Position numbers and translations under genes: made by a program. A stretch of 64,000 nucleotides of DNA from JBHELB01 sp041859045 (GTDB lineage Bacteria > Hydrogenedentota > Hydrogenedentia > Hydrogenedentales > SLHB01), in the NCBI GenBank assembly GCA_041859045.1, contig JBHELB010000027.1, positions 192,044-256,043 of the forward strand, read 5' to 3'. This document shows positions 8,814 to 16,963 of this stretch, piece by piece. Numbering within the stretch: position 1 is the stretch's first letter; every line of letters starts with the position of its first letter. The notes under the pieces were generated by a model. It saw only the letters and a program-made list of their open reading frames with translations. It was not told the origin of the DNA and ran no database searches.

Positions 8814-9794
8814 ATGCAGGACCCTAGAATTGCCGTTGTTGGGGCTGGAAATCTCTCTTCTCGGCGTATTTACCCGTATATCGGGACTGCCGGGGGGCAG
8901 TTGGTGGGCGTGTGCGACGTCGATGGTGAAAAAGCCGAGCGCAACGCCCGGCGCTTCGGCGGGAAAGCCTATGGCGATCTCGACACGATGCTCGACGCGG
9001 AAAGCCCCGACGCGGTGATCGTGTGTATCGGCCCGGAACAGCATGCCGAGCTCGCGCCGAAGATTTTGCGCCGGGGCATTCCGGTGTACACCGAGAAACC
9101 GCCCGCGCCAACCGCCGCCGCCGCGCTCGAGGTCGCCCGGGTAGCGCGCGAAACCGGCCTCCTGTGCGTGACGGCGTTCAAGAAGCGCTACGCCAACGCC
9201 TATCAGCGGGCGAAAGAATGGATCGACGCGCACTCCCCGGACGCGCGCTACGCCATTAGCGTCGATTACGCCTCCGGCGCGTACCCAAACAATTCGCCGC
9301 GCGCGATGTTCCTGCTGGATTTTGCCGTGCACATCATTGACCTTGTGCCGTTCCTGTTTGGCGACGTCGCCACGGTGTTCGCGTTTGCGAAAGGCGAAAA
9401 TGCCTGGGCGGTCAGCCTGCGTTTCGCCTGCGGCGCGGTGGGCTCGCTCTCGTTGTGCGACGGACGTTCGTTCACGGTCCCGACGGAGGAAGTCGAAATC
9501 TCCCTGCGCGGCGGCAACTTCATGACCGTGCACAACTCCTCGAGTTGGCGCATCTCGGAAGGCGAGAAACCCATCGAATGGCGCGAACCGCCGGTCTTCA
9601 CGAGCGCCGGCGACAGCGGCAACGAGACCGGCCACCTGGCGGAGATCGTGGATTTCATCGCGGCGGTCAAGGCCGGACGCACCACGAGCCGCTCAAGTAT
9701 CTACGAGGCGTACAAGAGCATGGCGCTTTACGAGGCCATCCGCGAATCGGCGGCGATGGGCCAACCGGTCAGCGTGAACTACCAGCCGCTCTAG
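8814..9794 (+). CDS. Gfo/Idh/MocA family oxidoreductase
   Basis: The 326-residue protein has an N-terminal Rossmann fold (RIAVVGAGNLSS, with VCDVDGEKAERNARRFGG as the second strand), the family motif VYTEKPPAPTAAAALE carrying the conserved EKP lysine, and a C-terminal alpha/beta domain (FLLDFAVHIIDLVPFLFG with the expected Asp-x-x-x-H pattern). These are NAD(P)-dependent sugar or inositol dehydrogenases. It is the last gene of the cupin-isomerase operon, with ACGGAGAA upstream of the ATG. Its stop is 50 bases from the stop of the convergent M20 peptidase. Substrate unknown; catalytic activity is expected because EKP and the His are intact. Confidence 0.92.
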   Translation: MQDPRIAVVGAGNLSSRRIYPYIGTAGGQLVGVCDVDGEKAERNARRFGGKAYGDLDTMLDAESPDAVIVCIGPEQHAELAPKILRRGIPVYTEKPPAPTAAAALEVARVARETGLLCVTAFKKRYANAYQRAKEWIDAHSPDARYAISVDYASGAYPNNSPRAMFLLDFAVHIIDLVPFLFGDVATVFAFAKGENAWAVSLRFACGAVGSLSLCDGRSFTVPTEEVEISLRGGNFMTVHNSSSWRISEGEKPIEWREPPVFTSAGDSGNETGHLAEIVDFIAAVKAGRTTSRSSIYEAYKSMALYEAIRESAAMGQPVSVNYQPL

Positions 9795-9844
9795 TGTTCT
9801 GGCCGATTAATTCATTCACAAAGTCGTGAAAGGGGGAAATACGG

Positions 9845-11215
9845 TCAGCCCCCTAGCGCCGCGAGAAAGCGAATGTACGTCTCGATGCCTTTGAGCAACG
9901 TGGGCAGGTGTTGCCGCTCGTTCGGACCGTGGATGCCGTCGTCGGGCAGGGCGAAACCCAGCATGATCGAATCCACCCCGAGCATTTGCTGCATGTGCGC
10001 AACGACCGGCACACTCCCGCCTTCGCGGCGGAACAGCGGCGCGCGCCCAAACACCGTGGTCAACGCGTCCACCGCGGCCCGCATCGCCGGGGACGTGCGG
10101 TCCATGACGGACCCCGGGCCGTGGTTGAGTTCGCGGACTTCCCACTCGACCGTGTGCGGCGCATGCGCGCGCAGGTAGGCGCAGAGTTGGTCCAGAATTC
10201 CCGCCGGATCCTGATCCGGCACGAGGCGCGTTGAGATTTTCGCCGTAGCCTTCGCGGGAAGCACGGTCTTGCTGCCTTCGCCTGTGAAGCCGCCCCAGAT
10301 GCCGTTGACCTCGAGCGTCGGCCGCGCGCCCAGGCGTTCGATCGGGGTATAGCCCTCTTCTCCGCTCCACAACGCCCGCGTCCCCGTAATGCGCATGAAA
10401 TCCTCGTCGGACTGCGGCAATTGGGCAAGCATCTTTCGTTCTTCTTCCGGCAATGGGCGCACGCGATCGTAGAAGCCCGGTAACGTCACGCGCCCTTCGG
10501 CATCATGCATGCCCGCGATGAGTTCGCACAGCACTTGCGCGGGATTGTGCACCACGCCGCCGAACAGCCCCGAGTGCAGATCGCGCGCGGCGCCACGCAC
10601 TTCGACTTCGAAATAGGCGAGTCCGCGCAGGGCATAGACGATGGCCGGCTGATCCGGCGCAAGAATGCCCGCGTCGGCGTTGAGCACGGCATCGCACGAA
10701 AGACGCGCGCGCTGGATCTCGATAAACGACTCCAGGTGCGGCGAGCCGATCTCTTCCTCGCCCTCGAACAGGCATTTGACGTTCACCGGCAACGGCCCCG
10801 CCGCGCGAACCGCCCCGAGCGCCTCGAGAAACGCCGCAACTTGCCCCTTCATATCCGACGCGCCGCGCGCAAACACGTAGTCCCCGCGAATCTCCGCGCC
10901 GAACGGGTCCGAGGTCCATTCCGCGAGCGGGTCCACGGGCTGCACGTCGTAGTGCCCATACACAAGCAGGGTGGGCTTTCCCGGCGCGCGCAGATCTTCC
11001 GCATAGACAATCGGATGCCCGCCCGTCGCAAACAGTTCGACAAACGGCATATCGAGGGCCTTCAAGCGCGCCACGAGCCACTCCGCCGCGGCCTGCACGT
11101 CACCGGCGTGGTTCGACAACGTCGAGATGCTCGGAATGCGCAAAAACGTTTGGAGATCTTTCTTAAACGCGTCATGCCCCTTGCGGGCATGGTCAAGGGC
11201 GGCTTGGAGATCCAT
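9845..11215 (-). CDS. M20 family dipeptidase
   Basis: The 456-residue protein matches the M20 'dipeptidase' subgroup of di-zinc peptidases (carnosinase-like). Metal ligands appear in LLVYGHYDVQP (His and Asp), ASDMKGQ (bridging Asp) and FEGEEEIGSPHL (catalytic and binding Glu), and the dimerisation insert starts near RGLAYFEVEVRGAARDLHSG with its conserved His. A C-terminal His ligand is plausible in PDDGIHGPNE. It probably hydrolyses dipeptides or N-acyl amino acids in the cytoplasm. The ATG at 11215 is chosen because the family begins around there; longer in-frame starts run into the neighbouring gene. It lies 20 bases downstream of the DUF4015 gene and likely shares its transcript. Confidence 0.9.
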   Translation of the reverse strand: MDLQAALDHARKGHDAFKKDLQTFLRIPSISTLSNHAGDVQAAAEWLVARLKALDMPFVELFATGGHPIVYAEDLRAPGKPTLLVYGHYDVQPVDPLAEWTSDPFGAEIRGDYVFARGASDMKGQVAAFLEALGAVRAAGPLPVNVKCLFEGEEEIGSPHLESFIEIQRARLSCDAVLNADAGILAPDQPAIVYALRGLAYFEVEVRGAARDLHSGLFGGVVHNPAQVLCELIAGMHDAEGRVTLPGFYDRVRPLPEEERKMLAQLPQSDEDFMRITGTRALWSGEEGYTPIERLGARPTLEVNGIWGGFTGEGSKTVLPAKATAKISTRLVPDQDPAGILDQLCAYLRAHAPHTVEWEVRELNHGPGSVMDRTSPAMRAAVDALTTVFGRAPLFRREGGSVPVVAHMQQMLGVDSIMLGFALPDDGIHGPNERQHLPTLLKGIETYIRFLAALGG

Positions 11216-11235
11216 GAAGCGTCCTTTCGCTGTGT

Positions 11236-12465
11236 TTACTGTGCAGGCGCGGGTTCTGCCGGGGCATCCTCTTTGGCTACTTCTGTCGCTTCGCGTTTGA
11301 GCGCGGCTTCGCTGTAGTTCGTGCGCGCGTTCCACAGTATCCACTCGTCATAGCCCGCATCGGTCACGGCCTTGATCTGCGCGCGCACGTCGTCCGGCGT
11401 GTAGCTCTTGTAACGTCCAGAACCCAGCCACGTCGCCGTGAAATCCTGCAGGTACGGACGGAATCGCGCGGCCTCGCAGCCGTTCACTTTCGCGATGCGC
11501 TCTTTCGCGCGCTCAAGTGTCCCCAACACCACCGCGTGCGGTTCGAGATCGGGCCGGTCGTACTTGCGCCCGTTCACGATTTGCCCAAAGGCATAGTGCG
11601 AGGGATACACCATCGGCGAGAGGTAGTCGACGTTCTGCACCACCAACTCGAGATATTGACCGATGTCCTCCGTGTCCGCCGCACTGACGCAGATAATACC
11701 GAACACATCCGCCGAGATAATCACGTCGGGCATCTGCTCGCGCGCGTATGCAAGAAACCCATTGATCGCCTCGTACTTCGGGCGCGTTTCCCCGCCAAAG
11801 TCGATATCTTGCACCCGGCCATCGCTTGGGAATCGCACGTAGTCGAATTGGATCTCATCGAAACCAAAGGTCAGCGCCTCTTTCGCAATGGACACGATAT
11901 ACGCCCACGCCTCGCGCTTGTACGGGTTCAGCCAGGTCTTGCCTTTGTCGTCCTTCCAGACGCCGCCGCCCACGCGCTGAATCGCGAGTTCGGGCATCGC
12001 CGCCGCGCCCACGGGATCCTTGAAGCAGGTCACTCGCGCGATCACCCGCACGTCGTGCGCGTGAAAGGTGTCCACCACCTTCTTCGGGTTGTAGCGCTTT
12101 TCGATGGCGGCGTTCTTGACCACTTCAGGAACCGTCGACGTATAGCCCACGTGGCCGTCGACGTCTTTGACGTCCACGACGTAGCTGTTGACCTCGGTTT
12201 CGTCCGCGAGTTTGGCGTAGTGCTCGAGCTTTGACGGTATCCCCACGATCCACCCCGTGAGGTACAGCGCGCGCACCTTCACCGGGGAAAGGCGCTTGGG
12301 CAAGCACGGAAACGGATTGGCGGGGATCGCCGACGCGGCCGACGCCACCGGAGGCGTATCGCTCAACACGCCCGGCAACAGGTAGGGCGTGGAAGGTCCT
12401 TCCTGCGACGCAAACGCGCCGCACGCCACGACAACCAACGTCAGTGCAACAACAAACGTACGCAC
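11236..12465 (-). CDS. Secreted putative glycoside hydrolase, DUF4015 family
   Basis: A 409-residue protein with an N-terminal signal peptide (FVVALTLVVVACGAFAS) and a GH-like TIM barrel of the DUF4015 family: VRALYLTGWIVG at the start of the domain, NSYVVDVKDVDGHVGY, DVRVIARVTCFKDPVG, FDEIQFDYVRFPSDG and PMVYPSHYAFG. The acidic residues in the DVKD and QFDYVRFP strands are the likely active-site candidates; substrate is unproven. A GTG start is preceded by GAAGGAG. An Ala/Glu/Pro-rich tail ends the protein. It is 34 bases downstream of the aminotransferase gene on the same strand and 20 bases upstream of the M20 peptidase. Confidence 0.85.
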   Translation of the reverse strand: MRTFVVALTLVVVACGAFASQEGPSTPYLLPGVLSDTPPVASAASAIPANPFPCLPKRLSPVKVRALYLTGWIVGIPSKLEHYAKLADETEVNSYVVDVKDVDGHVGYTSTVPEVVKNAAIEKRYNPKKVVDTFHAHDVRVIARVTCFKDPVGAAAMPELAIQRVGGGVWKDDKGKTWLNPYKREAWAYIVSIAKEALTFGFDEIQFDYVRFPSDGRVQDIDFGGETRPKYEAINGFLAYAREQMPDVIISADVFGIICVSAADTEDIGQYLELVVQNVDYLSPMVYPSHYAFGQIVNGRKYDRPDLEPHAVVLGTLERAKERIAKVNGCEAARFRPYLQDFTATWLGSGRYKSYTPDDVRAQIKAVTDAGYDEWILWNARTNYSEAALKREATEVAKEDAPAEPAPAQ

Positions 12466-12499
12466 AGGAGCTCCTTCACATCTTTCTTGGACACGAATT

Positions 12500-13609
12500 C
12501 TAAGCGAATTCTTTCGCCAGTTTCGTCAACGCGTCTACACCACGCTTAAGGGTTTCGTCCGAAGCCGCGAAACTGATCCGGAAATGCGTCTTGCGCTCAC
12601 TGAACACGCTGCCGGGAATGATCAACAGTTTGTTTTCAATCGCCTTGGCCACAAACGCGTCGCCATCGCCGCCCGGCGCTTCGGGGAAAGCGTAAAACGC
12701 GCCGCCCGGCCGCACGAGGTTGAAAGTCCCCGACAATCCCTCATAGATGATGTCGCGCTTGCGGCGGTAGGCTTCGATCTTTTCGGTAATCGGCGAGCGC
12801 AACGCCACGACCGCGCCTTTCTGCGCGAACGACGGCGCGCACACGAACGTGTACTGTTGCAACGTGTTCATCTGTTGGATCACGCGCTCCGGCCCGGCCG
12901 CAAACCCCACGCGCCAGCCGGTCATCGCGGCCATCTTCGAGAAGCCGTTGAGCACCACGACGTTGTCGTATAGCCCCGCCAACGTGGCGGGTGCGCCGTC
13001 GTAGCTGAACTGCTCGTAGATATCGTCGGAGATCGCCAGCAGGTTGTGCTTGCGGGCGACCTCGGCGATGGCTTTCATTTCGTCCTGCGTCAGCGCGGCG
13101 CCCGTCGGGTTCGACGGCGAATTCACGATCAACACCTTGCTCTTGGGCGTGATCGCCGCCTCGATATCCTTGGCTTTCAGCCGGAAGTCGGGGTACGTAC
13201 TGATCGGCTTCGGCACGCCGCCCAGCAGGCTGGCCAGGTGTTTATACATAACGAAATAGGGGTCTGCGAACAGCACCTCGTCGCCGGGGTTAACCGTCGC
13301 AAGCAACGCGAGGAAAAGCCCGCCCGAGACGCCGCCGGTGATCATCACGTTCTCGAGCGGCGCGCCGAATCGGCGCTGATAATAGGCCGACGCCTCTTGG
13401 CGCAGTTCCTCAATGCCCCAGGTCTGGGTATATTGGTTAAAGCCCGCGCGAATCTGCTGGATCGCTTCTTCCTTGACGTCGTCCGCCACGTCAAAGTCGG
13501 GCTGTCCGATGCTGAGGTTAATCGGGTCTTTAATCTGGGCGGCCAAGGCAAAGATCTTGCGAATTCCGCTGGCGTCAATACGGCTCATACGATCGGCGAT
13601 AAAGTCCAT
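12500..13609 (-). CDS. Class I/II pyridoxal-phosphate aminotransferase
   Basis: The 369-residue fold-type I enzyme shows the usual AspC-like order: NLSIGQPDFDVADDVKEEA at the N-terminus, the ITGGVSGGLFLAL cofactor loop, NSPSNPTGAALT with the substrate-binding Asn, SDDIYEQFSYDG with the cofactor Asp and Tyr, and LNGFSKMAAMTGWRVGF with the PLP lysine. The C-terminal FRISFAAS arginine would bind the substrate carboxylate. It transfers amino groups between an amino acid and 2-oxoglutarate; specificity (aspartate, aromatic or other) cannot be settled by eye. The ATG at 13609 has AAAGGAAG upstream. It is the first gene of the minus-strand run with the DUF4015 and M20 genes. Confidence 0.93.
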   Translation of the reverse strand: MDFIADRMSRIDASGIRKIFALAAQIKDPINLSIGQPDFDVADDVKEEAIQQIRAGFNQYTQTWGIEELRQEASAYYQRRFGAPLENVMITGGVSGGLFLALLATVNPGDEVLFADPYFVMYKHLASLLGGVPKPISTYPDFRLKAKDIEAAITPKSKVLIVNSPSNPTGAALTQDEMKAIAEVARKHNLLAISDDIYEQFSYDGAPATLAGLYDNVVVLNGFSKMAAMTGWRVGFAAGPERVIQQMNTLQQYTFVCAPSFAQKGAVVALRSPITEKIEAYRRKRDIIYEGLSGTFNLVRPGGAFYAFPEAPGGDGDAFVAKAIENKLLIIPGSVFSERKTHFRISFAASDETLKRGVDALTKLAKEFA

Positions 13610-13817
13610 GATTTACTTCCTTTGCACCGGTTCACTGGCTGAAAAATGGCGGGGAAAGTGTACCTCGAATCTGGGGCGGAATAAAAGCGGAATCAGACAA
13701 AGGTTTCTAAAGAGAGGCAAATTATCGCGCGGGAAATGTTTCGTCGCCCGCCTCAAGATGGTAAGATAGGCGGATTGCGGGCCGGTTTGCCCCGGAAGAC
13801 GCGCGAAGAAGGAGGTC

Positions 13818-14456
13818 ATGGGTTTCAAGATCGACATGCATATGCACACGCGGCGCTATTCCGCGTGCAGCCATATTGAGGCGGAACAGATCATCCACCA
13901 GGCGGACCGGGCCGGGCTCGACGCGATCGTCATCACCGAGCACCACTACCAGTGGGGTGAAGAGGAACTGCAGGAACTGGAGCGGCAGGCCGGACCGCAT
14001 CGGGTAATGGTGTGGGCGGGCTTCGAATATACCTCAACCCAAGGCGACATACTGGTTTATGGCTTGCACTCGAGTCTGGCGACGGGCTTCCCGTCCATGC
14101 TGCGTCCCGAGCAAGTGGTCGAGCAAGTGCTCGCGATGGGCGGATTCTGCGTGGCGGCCCATCCGACCCGCGCGGGCCTGAGTTTCGACGAGCGCATCGC
14201 CCAACTGCCCTTGACCGCCCTCGAAGTGCATAGTGTCAACATGCAGGAGCACGAGCAGCGGTTGGCGGCCTCCTTGGCAAGATCGCTCAAACTGCCCTCC
14301 GTTGCCAACAGCGACGCGCATAATTTGGCTCATGTTGGCGCATATTTTACTGAATTTGAGCGCCCCGTACGTTCAATTAAGGAGTTGCAGCCTGCCCTGC
14401 AGCATGGTAAATTCCGCCTGGGCGCCCTGACCGGTATGGAGCGAGTCCACCATTGA
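13818..14456 (+). CDS. PHP-domain metal-dependent phosphoesterase
   Basis: A 212-residue stand-alone PHP domain. All four motif groups of the metal site are visible: DMHMHTRRYSACS (H-x-H), VITEHHYQW, CVAAHPTRAG and SVANSDAH. Such proteins hydrolyse phosphoester bonds, for example in nucleotides or phosphohistidinol, and are close to TrpH/YciV; the substrate is not certain. AAGGAGG precedes the ATG. Its stop TGA overlaps the proposed TTG start of signal peptidase I by four bases (TTGA), and lpxH then overlaps the latter, making a tight three-gene operon. Confidence 0.88.
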   Translation: MGFKIDMHMHTRRYSACSHIEAEQIIHQADRAGLDAIVITEHHYQWGEEELQELERQAGPHRVMVWAGFEYTSTQGDILVYGLHSSLATGFPSMLRPEQVVEQVLAMGGFCVAAHPTRAGLSFDERIAQLPLTALEVHSVNMQEHEQRLAASLARSLKLPSVANSDAHNLAHVGAYFTEFERPVRSIKELQPALQHGKFRLGALTGMERVHH

Positions 14457-15118
14457 GTGACCGCGGCGAATACGAACACATGGCCCCCCCTCCTGAGGCC
14501 CCGTCTCAGGGCGGCGGCGCGCAGGAAGTGCGGCACGAACTCTTCGAATTCCTGAAGATGGTCGTGTTGTTTCTCATTTTGTTCAGCGTACTGCGGTGGT
14601 GCGTGGTCGAAGGCTACAAGGTCGAGGGGCCGTCCATGTACCCCACCCTGGAGGACAACGATCGGATCTTAGTGTTCAAGCTGCCGCTGGCGCTGAGCCA
14701 TCTTCCGGGGATGTCGGGACTTCACGCCATTCATCCGGGCGATATTGTTGTGTTTAACAGTCCGGACGAGAAAAACAAGCGGTATGTCAAGCGCATCGTG
14801 GCCGAAGGCCCCTCTCCGAGCCGCTCGACGGTGAGCGCGCAAGGCCAGTCAGCACCGTTGGTGAACGTCCGAATCGCCGAGGGGCGTTTGTATATCAACA
14901 ATAACCTTCAGGAAGAACCCTACCTGAGTCCCAGCACGTCGGACATGCGTGGCGAGCCGCCGGTCAATGTGGATGTCGGGAACGCCGAGTTCTTTGTGAT
15001 GGGCGACCATCGCAACGTGAGCCGCGACAGCCGCACCTTCGGCCCGATCGACGAGGACGCGATTATCGGCCGGGCGGTGTTCCGCATTTGGCCGCTCAGC
15101 AGATTCGGCTTTCTCTAA
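14453..15118 (+). CDS. lepB: Signal peptidase I
   Basis: The 221-residue protein is a type I leader peptidase that removes signal peptides outside the cytoplasmic membrane. One membrane span is seen at about residues 33-51 (FLKMVVLFLILFSVLRWC). The nucleophile serine lies in VEGPSMYPTL (Ser61), the general-base lysine in KRYVKRIVAEG (Lys113), and the family box MGDHRNVSRDSRTFGPI is complete. Only one transmembrane segment precedes the catalytic domain, as in most non-enterobacterial members. The start is uncertain: a TTG at 14453 overlaps the PHP stop, while an ATG nine codons later (14480) is the alternative. The stop TAA overlaps the ATG of lpxH (TAATG). Confidence 0.92.
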   Translation: MSDRGEYEHMAPPPEAPSQGGGAQEVRHELFEFLKMVVLFLILFSVLRWCVVEGYKVEGPSMYPTLEDNDRILVFKLPLALSHLPGMSGLHAIHPGDIVVFNSPDEKNKRYVKRIVAEGPSPSRSTVSAQGQSAPLVNVRIAEGRLYINNNLQEEPYLSPSTSDMRGEPPVNVDVGNAEFFVMGDHRNVSRDSRTFGPIDEDAIIGRAVFRIWPLSRFGFL

Positions 15119-15861
15119 TGCACACGATCCTGTTCTCCGACGTGCATCTCGACGTCGCCCCGGAAGGCAAACCTCGCATCCAACGGCTCGCCCAATTCCT
15201 GCGCTCCATCGATCCGGCCCAGACCCGGCGGCTCGTTGTGCTGGGCGATCTGTTCGATTTCTGGTTCGAATACCGCCACGTGATTTTCAGCGGGTATTTC
15301 GATGTGCTGCGCGAGTTCGCGCGCCTGCGCGATCACGGGGTCGAACTCTATTTCGTCTGCGGAAACCACGACTTCTGGGCGGGCCGTTTCCTGCGCGACG
15401 AATTGGGATTCGTGATCTCGCGCGGCCCCCTCGAGCTAGCCTTTGGCTCCCGGCGAGGCCATCTGATTCACGGCGACGGCATCCGCCCTGCGGACTATCT
15501 CTATCGTGCGTACAAACGCATTGCACGCAACCCAATTGTCGTGGCGCTGTTCCGCCTGATGCATCCCGACTGGGCCATGGCGATCGCGCAGCGCGTGTCG
15601 CATGGCAGCCGGGCACTGGCCAGAGTCGACGACGTATCGCAAGGACCGCAGGTCGGCCCTCTTCAGGCCTATGCCCGCGCGGTGCTCGCCCGCGGCGACG
15701 CCGACATCGTAATCTGCGGGCATTCGCATTGCCCTGCGCTTGAGGAAATGCCCACCCCCACCGGCCCGGGCCTCTACCTCAACACCGGCGACTGGACCCA
15801 CCACTACTCCTACCTCGCCTGGGACGGCGAGTCGTTCAAACTCTTCACTGCGGAGAAGTAG
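15118..15861 (+). CDS. lpxH: UDP-2,3-diacylglucosamine pyrophosphatase-like metallophosphoesterase
   Basis: The 247-residue calcineurin-type phosphoesterase has the LpxH pattern: FSDVHLDV (first metal Asp-x-His), LGDLFDFWFEY (bridging Asp followed by the FDFW stretch typical of LpxH), CGNHDFWAGRF, HGDGIRPADY and CGHSHCPALEE. LpxH removes UMP from UDP-2,3-diacylglucosamine to give lipid X in lipid A synthesis. Membrane-associated action is expected. Start is the ATG overlapping the signal peptidase stop. Its presence supports an LPS-bearing outer membrane. A related UDP-diacylglucosamine phosphoesterase role cannot be fully excluded, and a downstream 590-base gene-free repeat region ends the operon. 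Confidence 0.85.
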   Translation: MHTILFSDVHLDVAPEGKPRIQRLAQFLRSIDPAQTRRLVVLGDLFDFWFEYRHVIFSGYFDVLREFARLRDHGVELYFVCGNHDFWAGRFLRDELGFVISRGPLELAFGSRRGHLIHGDGIRPADYLYRAYKRIARNPIVVALFRLMHPDWAMAIAQRVSHGSRALARVDDVSQGPQVGPLQAYARAVLARGDADIVICGHSHCPALEEMPTPTGPGLYLNTGDWTHHYSYLAWDGESFKLFTAEK

Positions 15862-15926
15862 GGCACGGCTTACGACTTCAAGCGCTAGGGCGTTTTACGT
15901 TTTTGCACCTACGGTCTCCGGCAGTA

Positions 15927-15986
15927 GCGCATTTTCACCACGCCGCTTTGGCGGGCGCGCCGTAGGCATTCTCGGTGAAAATGCGC
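15927..15986. repeat. 13-bp perfect inverted repeat
   Basis: GCGCATTTTCACC at 15927-15939 pairs exactly with GGTGAAAATGCGC at 15974-15986, enclosing 34 bases that contain a second short GC stem (CGCCGC/GCGGGCG). It lies 66 bases after the lpxH stop and could help end transcription, although there is no T-run directly after it. Confidence 0.7.
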
Positions 15987-16185
15987 CAGCCCTGAGGCCA
16001 AATCGCCAGATAACTTTCAGAAAGAACGTCAGGGCGTTGTGTCGCAGAAGGGCTTACCTCCAATTCCAAAGCGGGTGGCAGAGCGTAGCCCCGGGTGGAA
16101 CGGAATGGCGTAGCCGCGCAGTGGAACCCGGGGATGCGCTCCCAAAGAAAAGAACCCCGGAACGGGGTGTCAGAAGATGAAGAAT

Positions 16186-16352
16186 CACCACAGAGGCACA
16201 GAGGACACAGAGAAGAGCAGAAAAGGAAAAGAAACCTTGAAGGTGTTCGGAAGAGCCGAAGCAAAAATTCTTTGTCTTCCGAACACGTTCAGAATTTCCT
16301 CTCTTCGATTTCCTTTCTTTCTCTTCTCTGTGTCCTCTGTGCCTCTGTGGTG
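16186..16352. repeat. 167-base giant hairpin with 32-bp perfect arms
   Basis: The arm at 16186-16217 (beginning CACCACAGAGGCACAGAGG) is the exact reverse complement of 16321-16352. Within it GTGTTCGGAAG (16243-16253) pairs with CTTCCGAACAC (16276-16286), giving a nested second stem. The purine-rich left arm and pyrimidine-rich right arm extend the pairing imperfectly. The arm sequence resembles the widespread 'ACCACAGAG(G/A)CACAGAG' intergenic repeat seen in Planctomycetes/Verrucomicrobia-like genomes, from memory. Confidence 0.85.
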
Positions 16353-16453
16353 TATATTTCTTACACTATAAGCGCTAACCCAGGGTTCCGCTTCGCGGAT
16401 TCAGCGGCTTACGCAAGCGCTTCGTTTTGCCCGCCGATTGGGCCTGAGGCCGA

Positions 16454-16963
16454 TCATCGCTTTCGTTCACCGCGCGAACCCAACGCGCCGAAGAGGCCGT
16501 GGAGTTCCACACCGGTTTTCGCCCGATGACGGCGGAAAATGAGGCGGCGAACATAGGTGAGGAAGGTGAGTCCACACATCACCAGAGCAAAAGTGATCAG
16601 GCCGGGAACATAGGAGGCCCCAGCGGGCTGGAACTCTGTGGGTTCTCCGGGGCGTACGGCGAGGCGGATTGCGCCGGGCTTAACGCCGAGCCAGGGGAAG
16701 CCGTCGCGGTAGAGGCAACGGTAGATCGCGCCGCCTTCTCCCGTGTACCGCAGGGTGTAGTCGCGGCCTTGAAGAATCTCCGCTTGGCCCTGGGTGATGC
16801 CGCCGGTGAAATCGAGGATGAGTTTGGGCGGCAGACTCGATGCGTTGGCAACGGCGACAGCCGCAGCCATGCACGCGCTCGCCGCGAGGGTATAGAGCAC
16901 GATGGTCCAGAGCGAGGGCGCGCGCCCCGGCTCAGGCGTGGGGGGCGAGGAGGTCTTGGACAT
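16454..16963 (-). CDS. Hypothetical protein with two membrane segments
   Basis: A 169-residue protein: a short Pro-rich N-terminus, a membrane segment at about residues 18-40 (WTIVLYTLAASACMAAAVAVA), a soluble middle of about 80 residues (LILDFTGGITQGQAEILQ, YRCLYRDGFPWLGVKPG), a second membrane segment (VPGLITFALVMCGLTFLTYV) and a basic tail (RRLIFRRHRAK). I do not recognise the family. The start at 16963 overlaps the end of the upstream isomerase gene by 32 bases, so it is likely translated from the same transcript; the precise start is uncertain. Confidence 0.6.
   Translation of the reverse strand: MSKTSSPPTPEPGRAPSLWTIVLYTLAASACMAAAVAVANASSLPPKLILDFTGGITQGQAEILQGRDYTLRYTGEGGAIYRCLYRDGFPWLGVKPGAIRLAVRPGEPTEFQPAGASYVPGLITFALVMCGLTFLTYVRRLIFRRHRAKTGVELHGLFGALGSRGERKR

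Larger units (their letters stand above)
15862..16453. repeat. Gene-free intergenic repeat region
   Basis: No convincing gene is seen in these 592 bases between lpxH and a convergent membrane-protein gene. The region contains a 13-bp inverted repeat (15927-15939 with 15974-15986), a GTAGCCCCGGGT / ACCCGGGG type block with short palindromes around 16080-16170, and a 167-base giant hairpin (16186-16352). A further CCCAGGGTTCCGC block follows at about 16378-16395. Similar blocks are common between genes in Planctomycetes- and Verrucomicrobia-like genomes and are often wrongly called as small genes. Confidence 0.75.

Noticed and set aside
15935..16264. A small minus-strand frame reading LCPLCLCG and similar
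   Set aside because: It runs over the giant hairpin repeat; such peptides recur wherever the repeat occurs and are artefacts.
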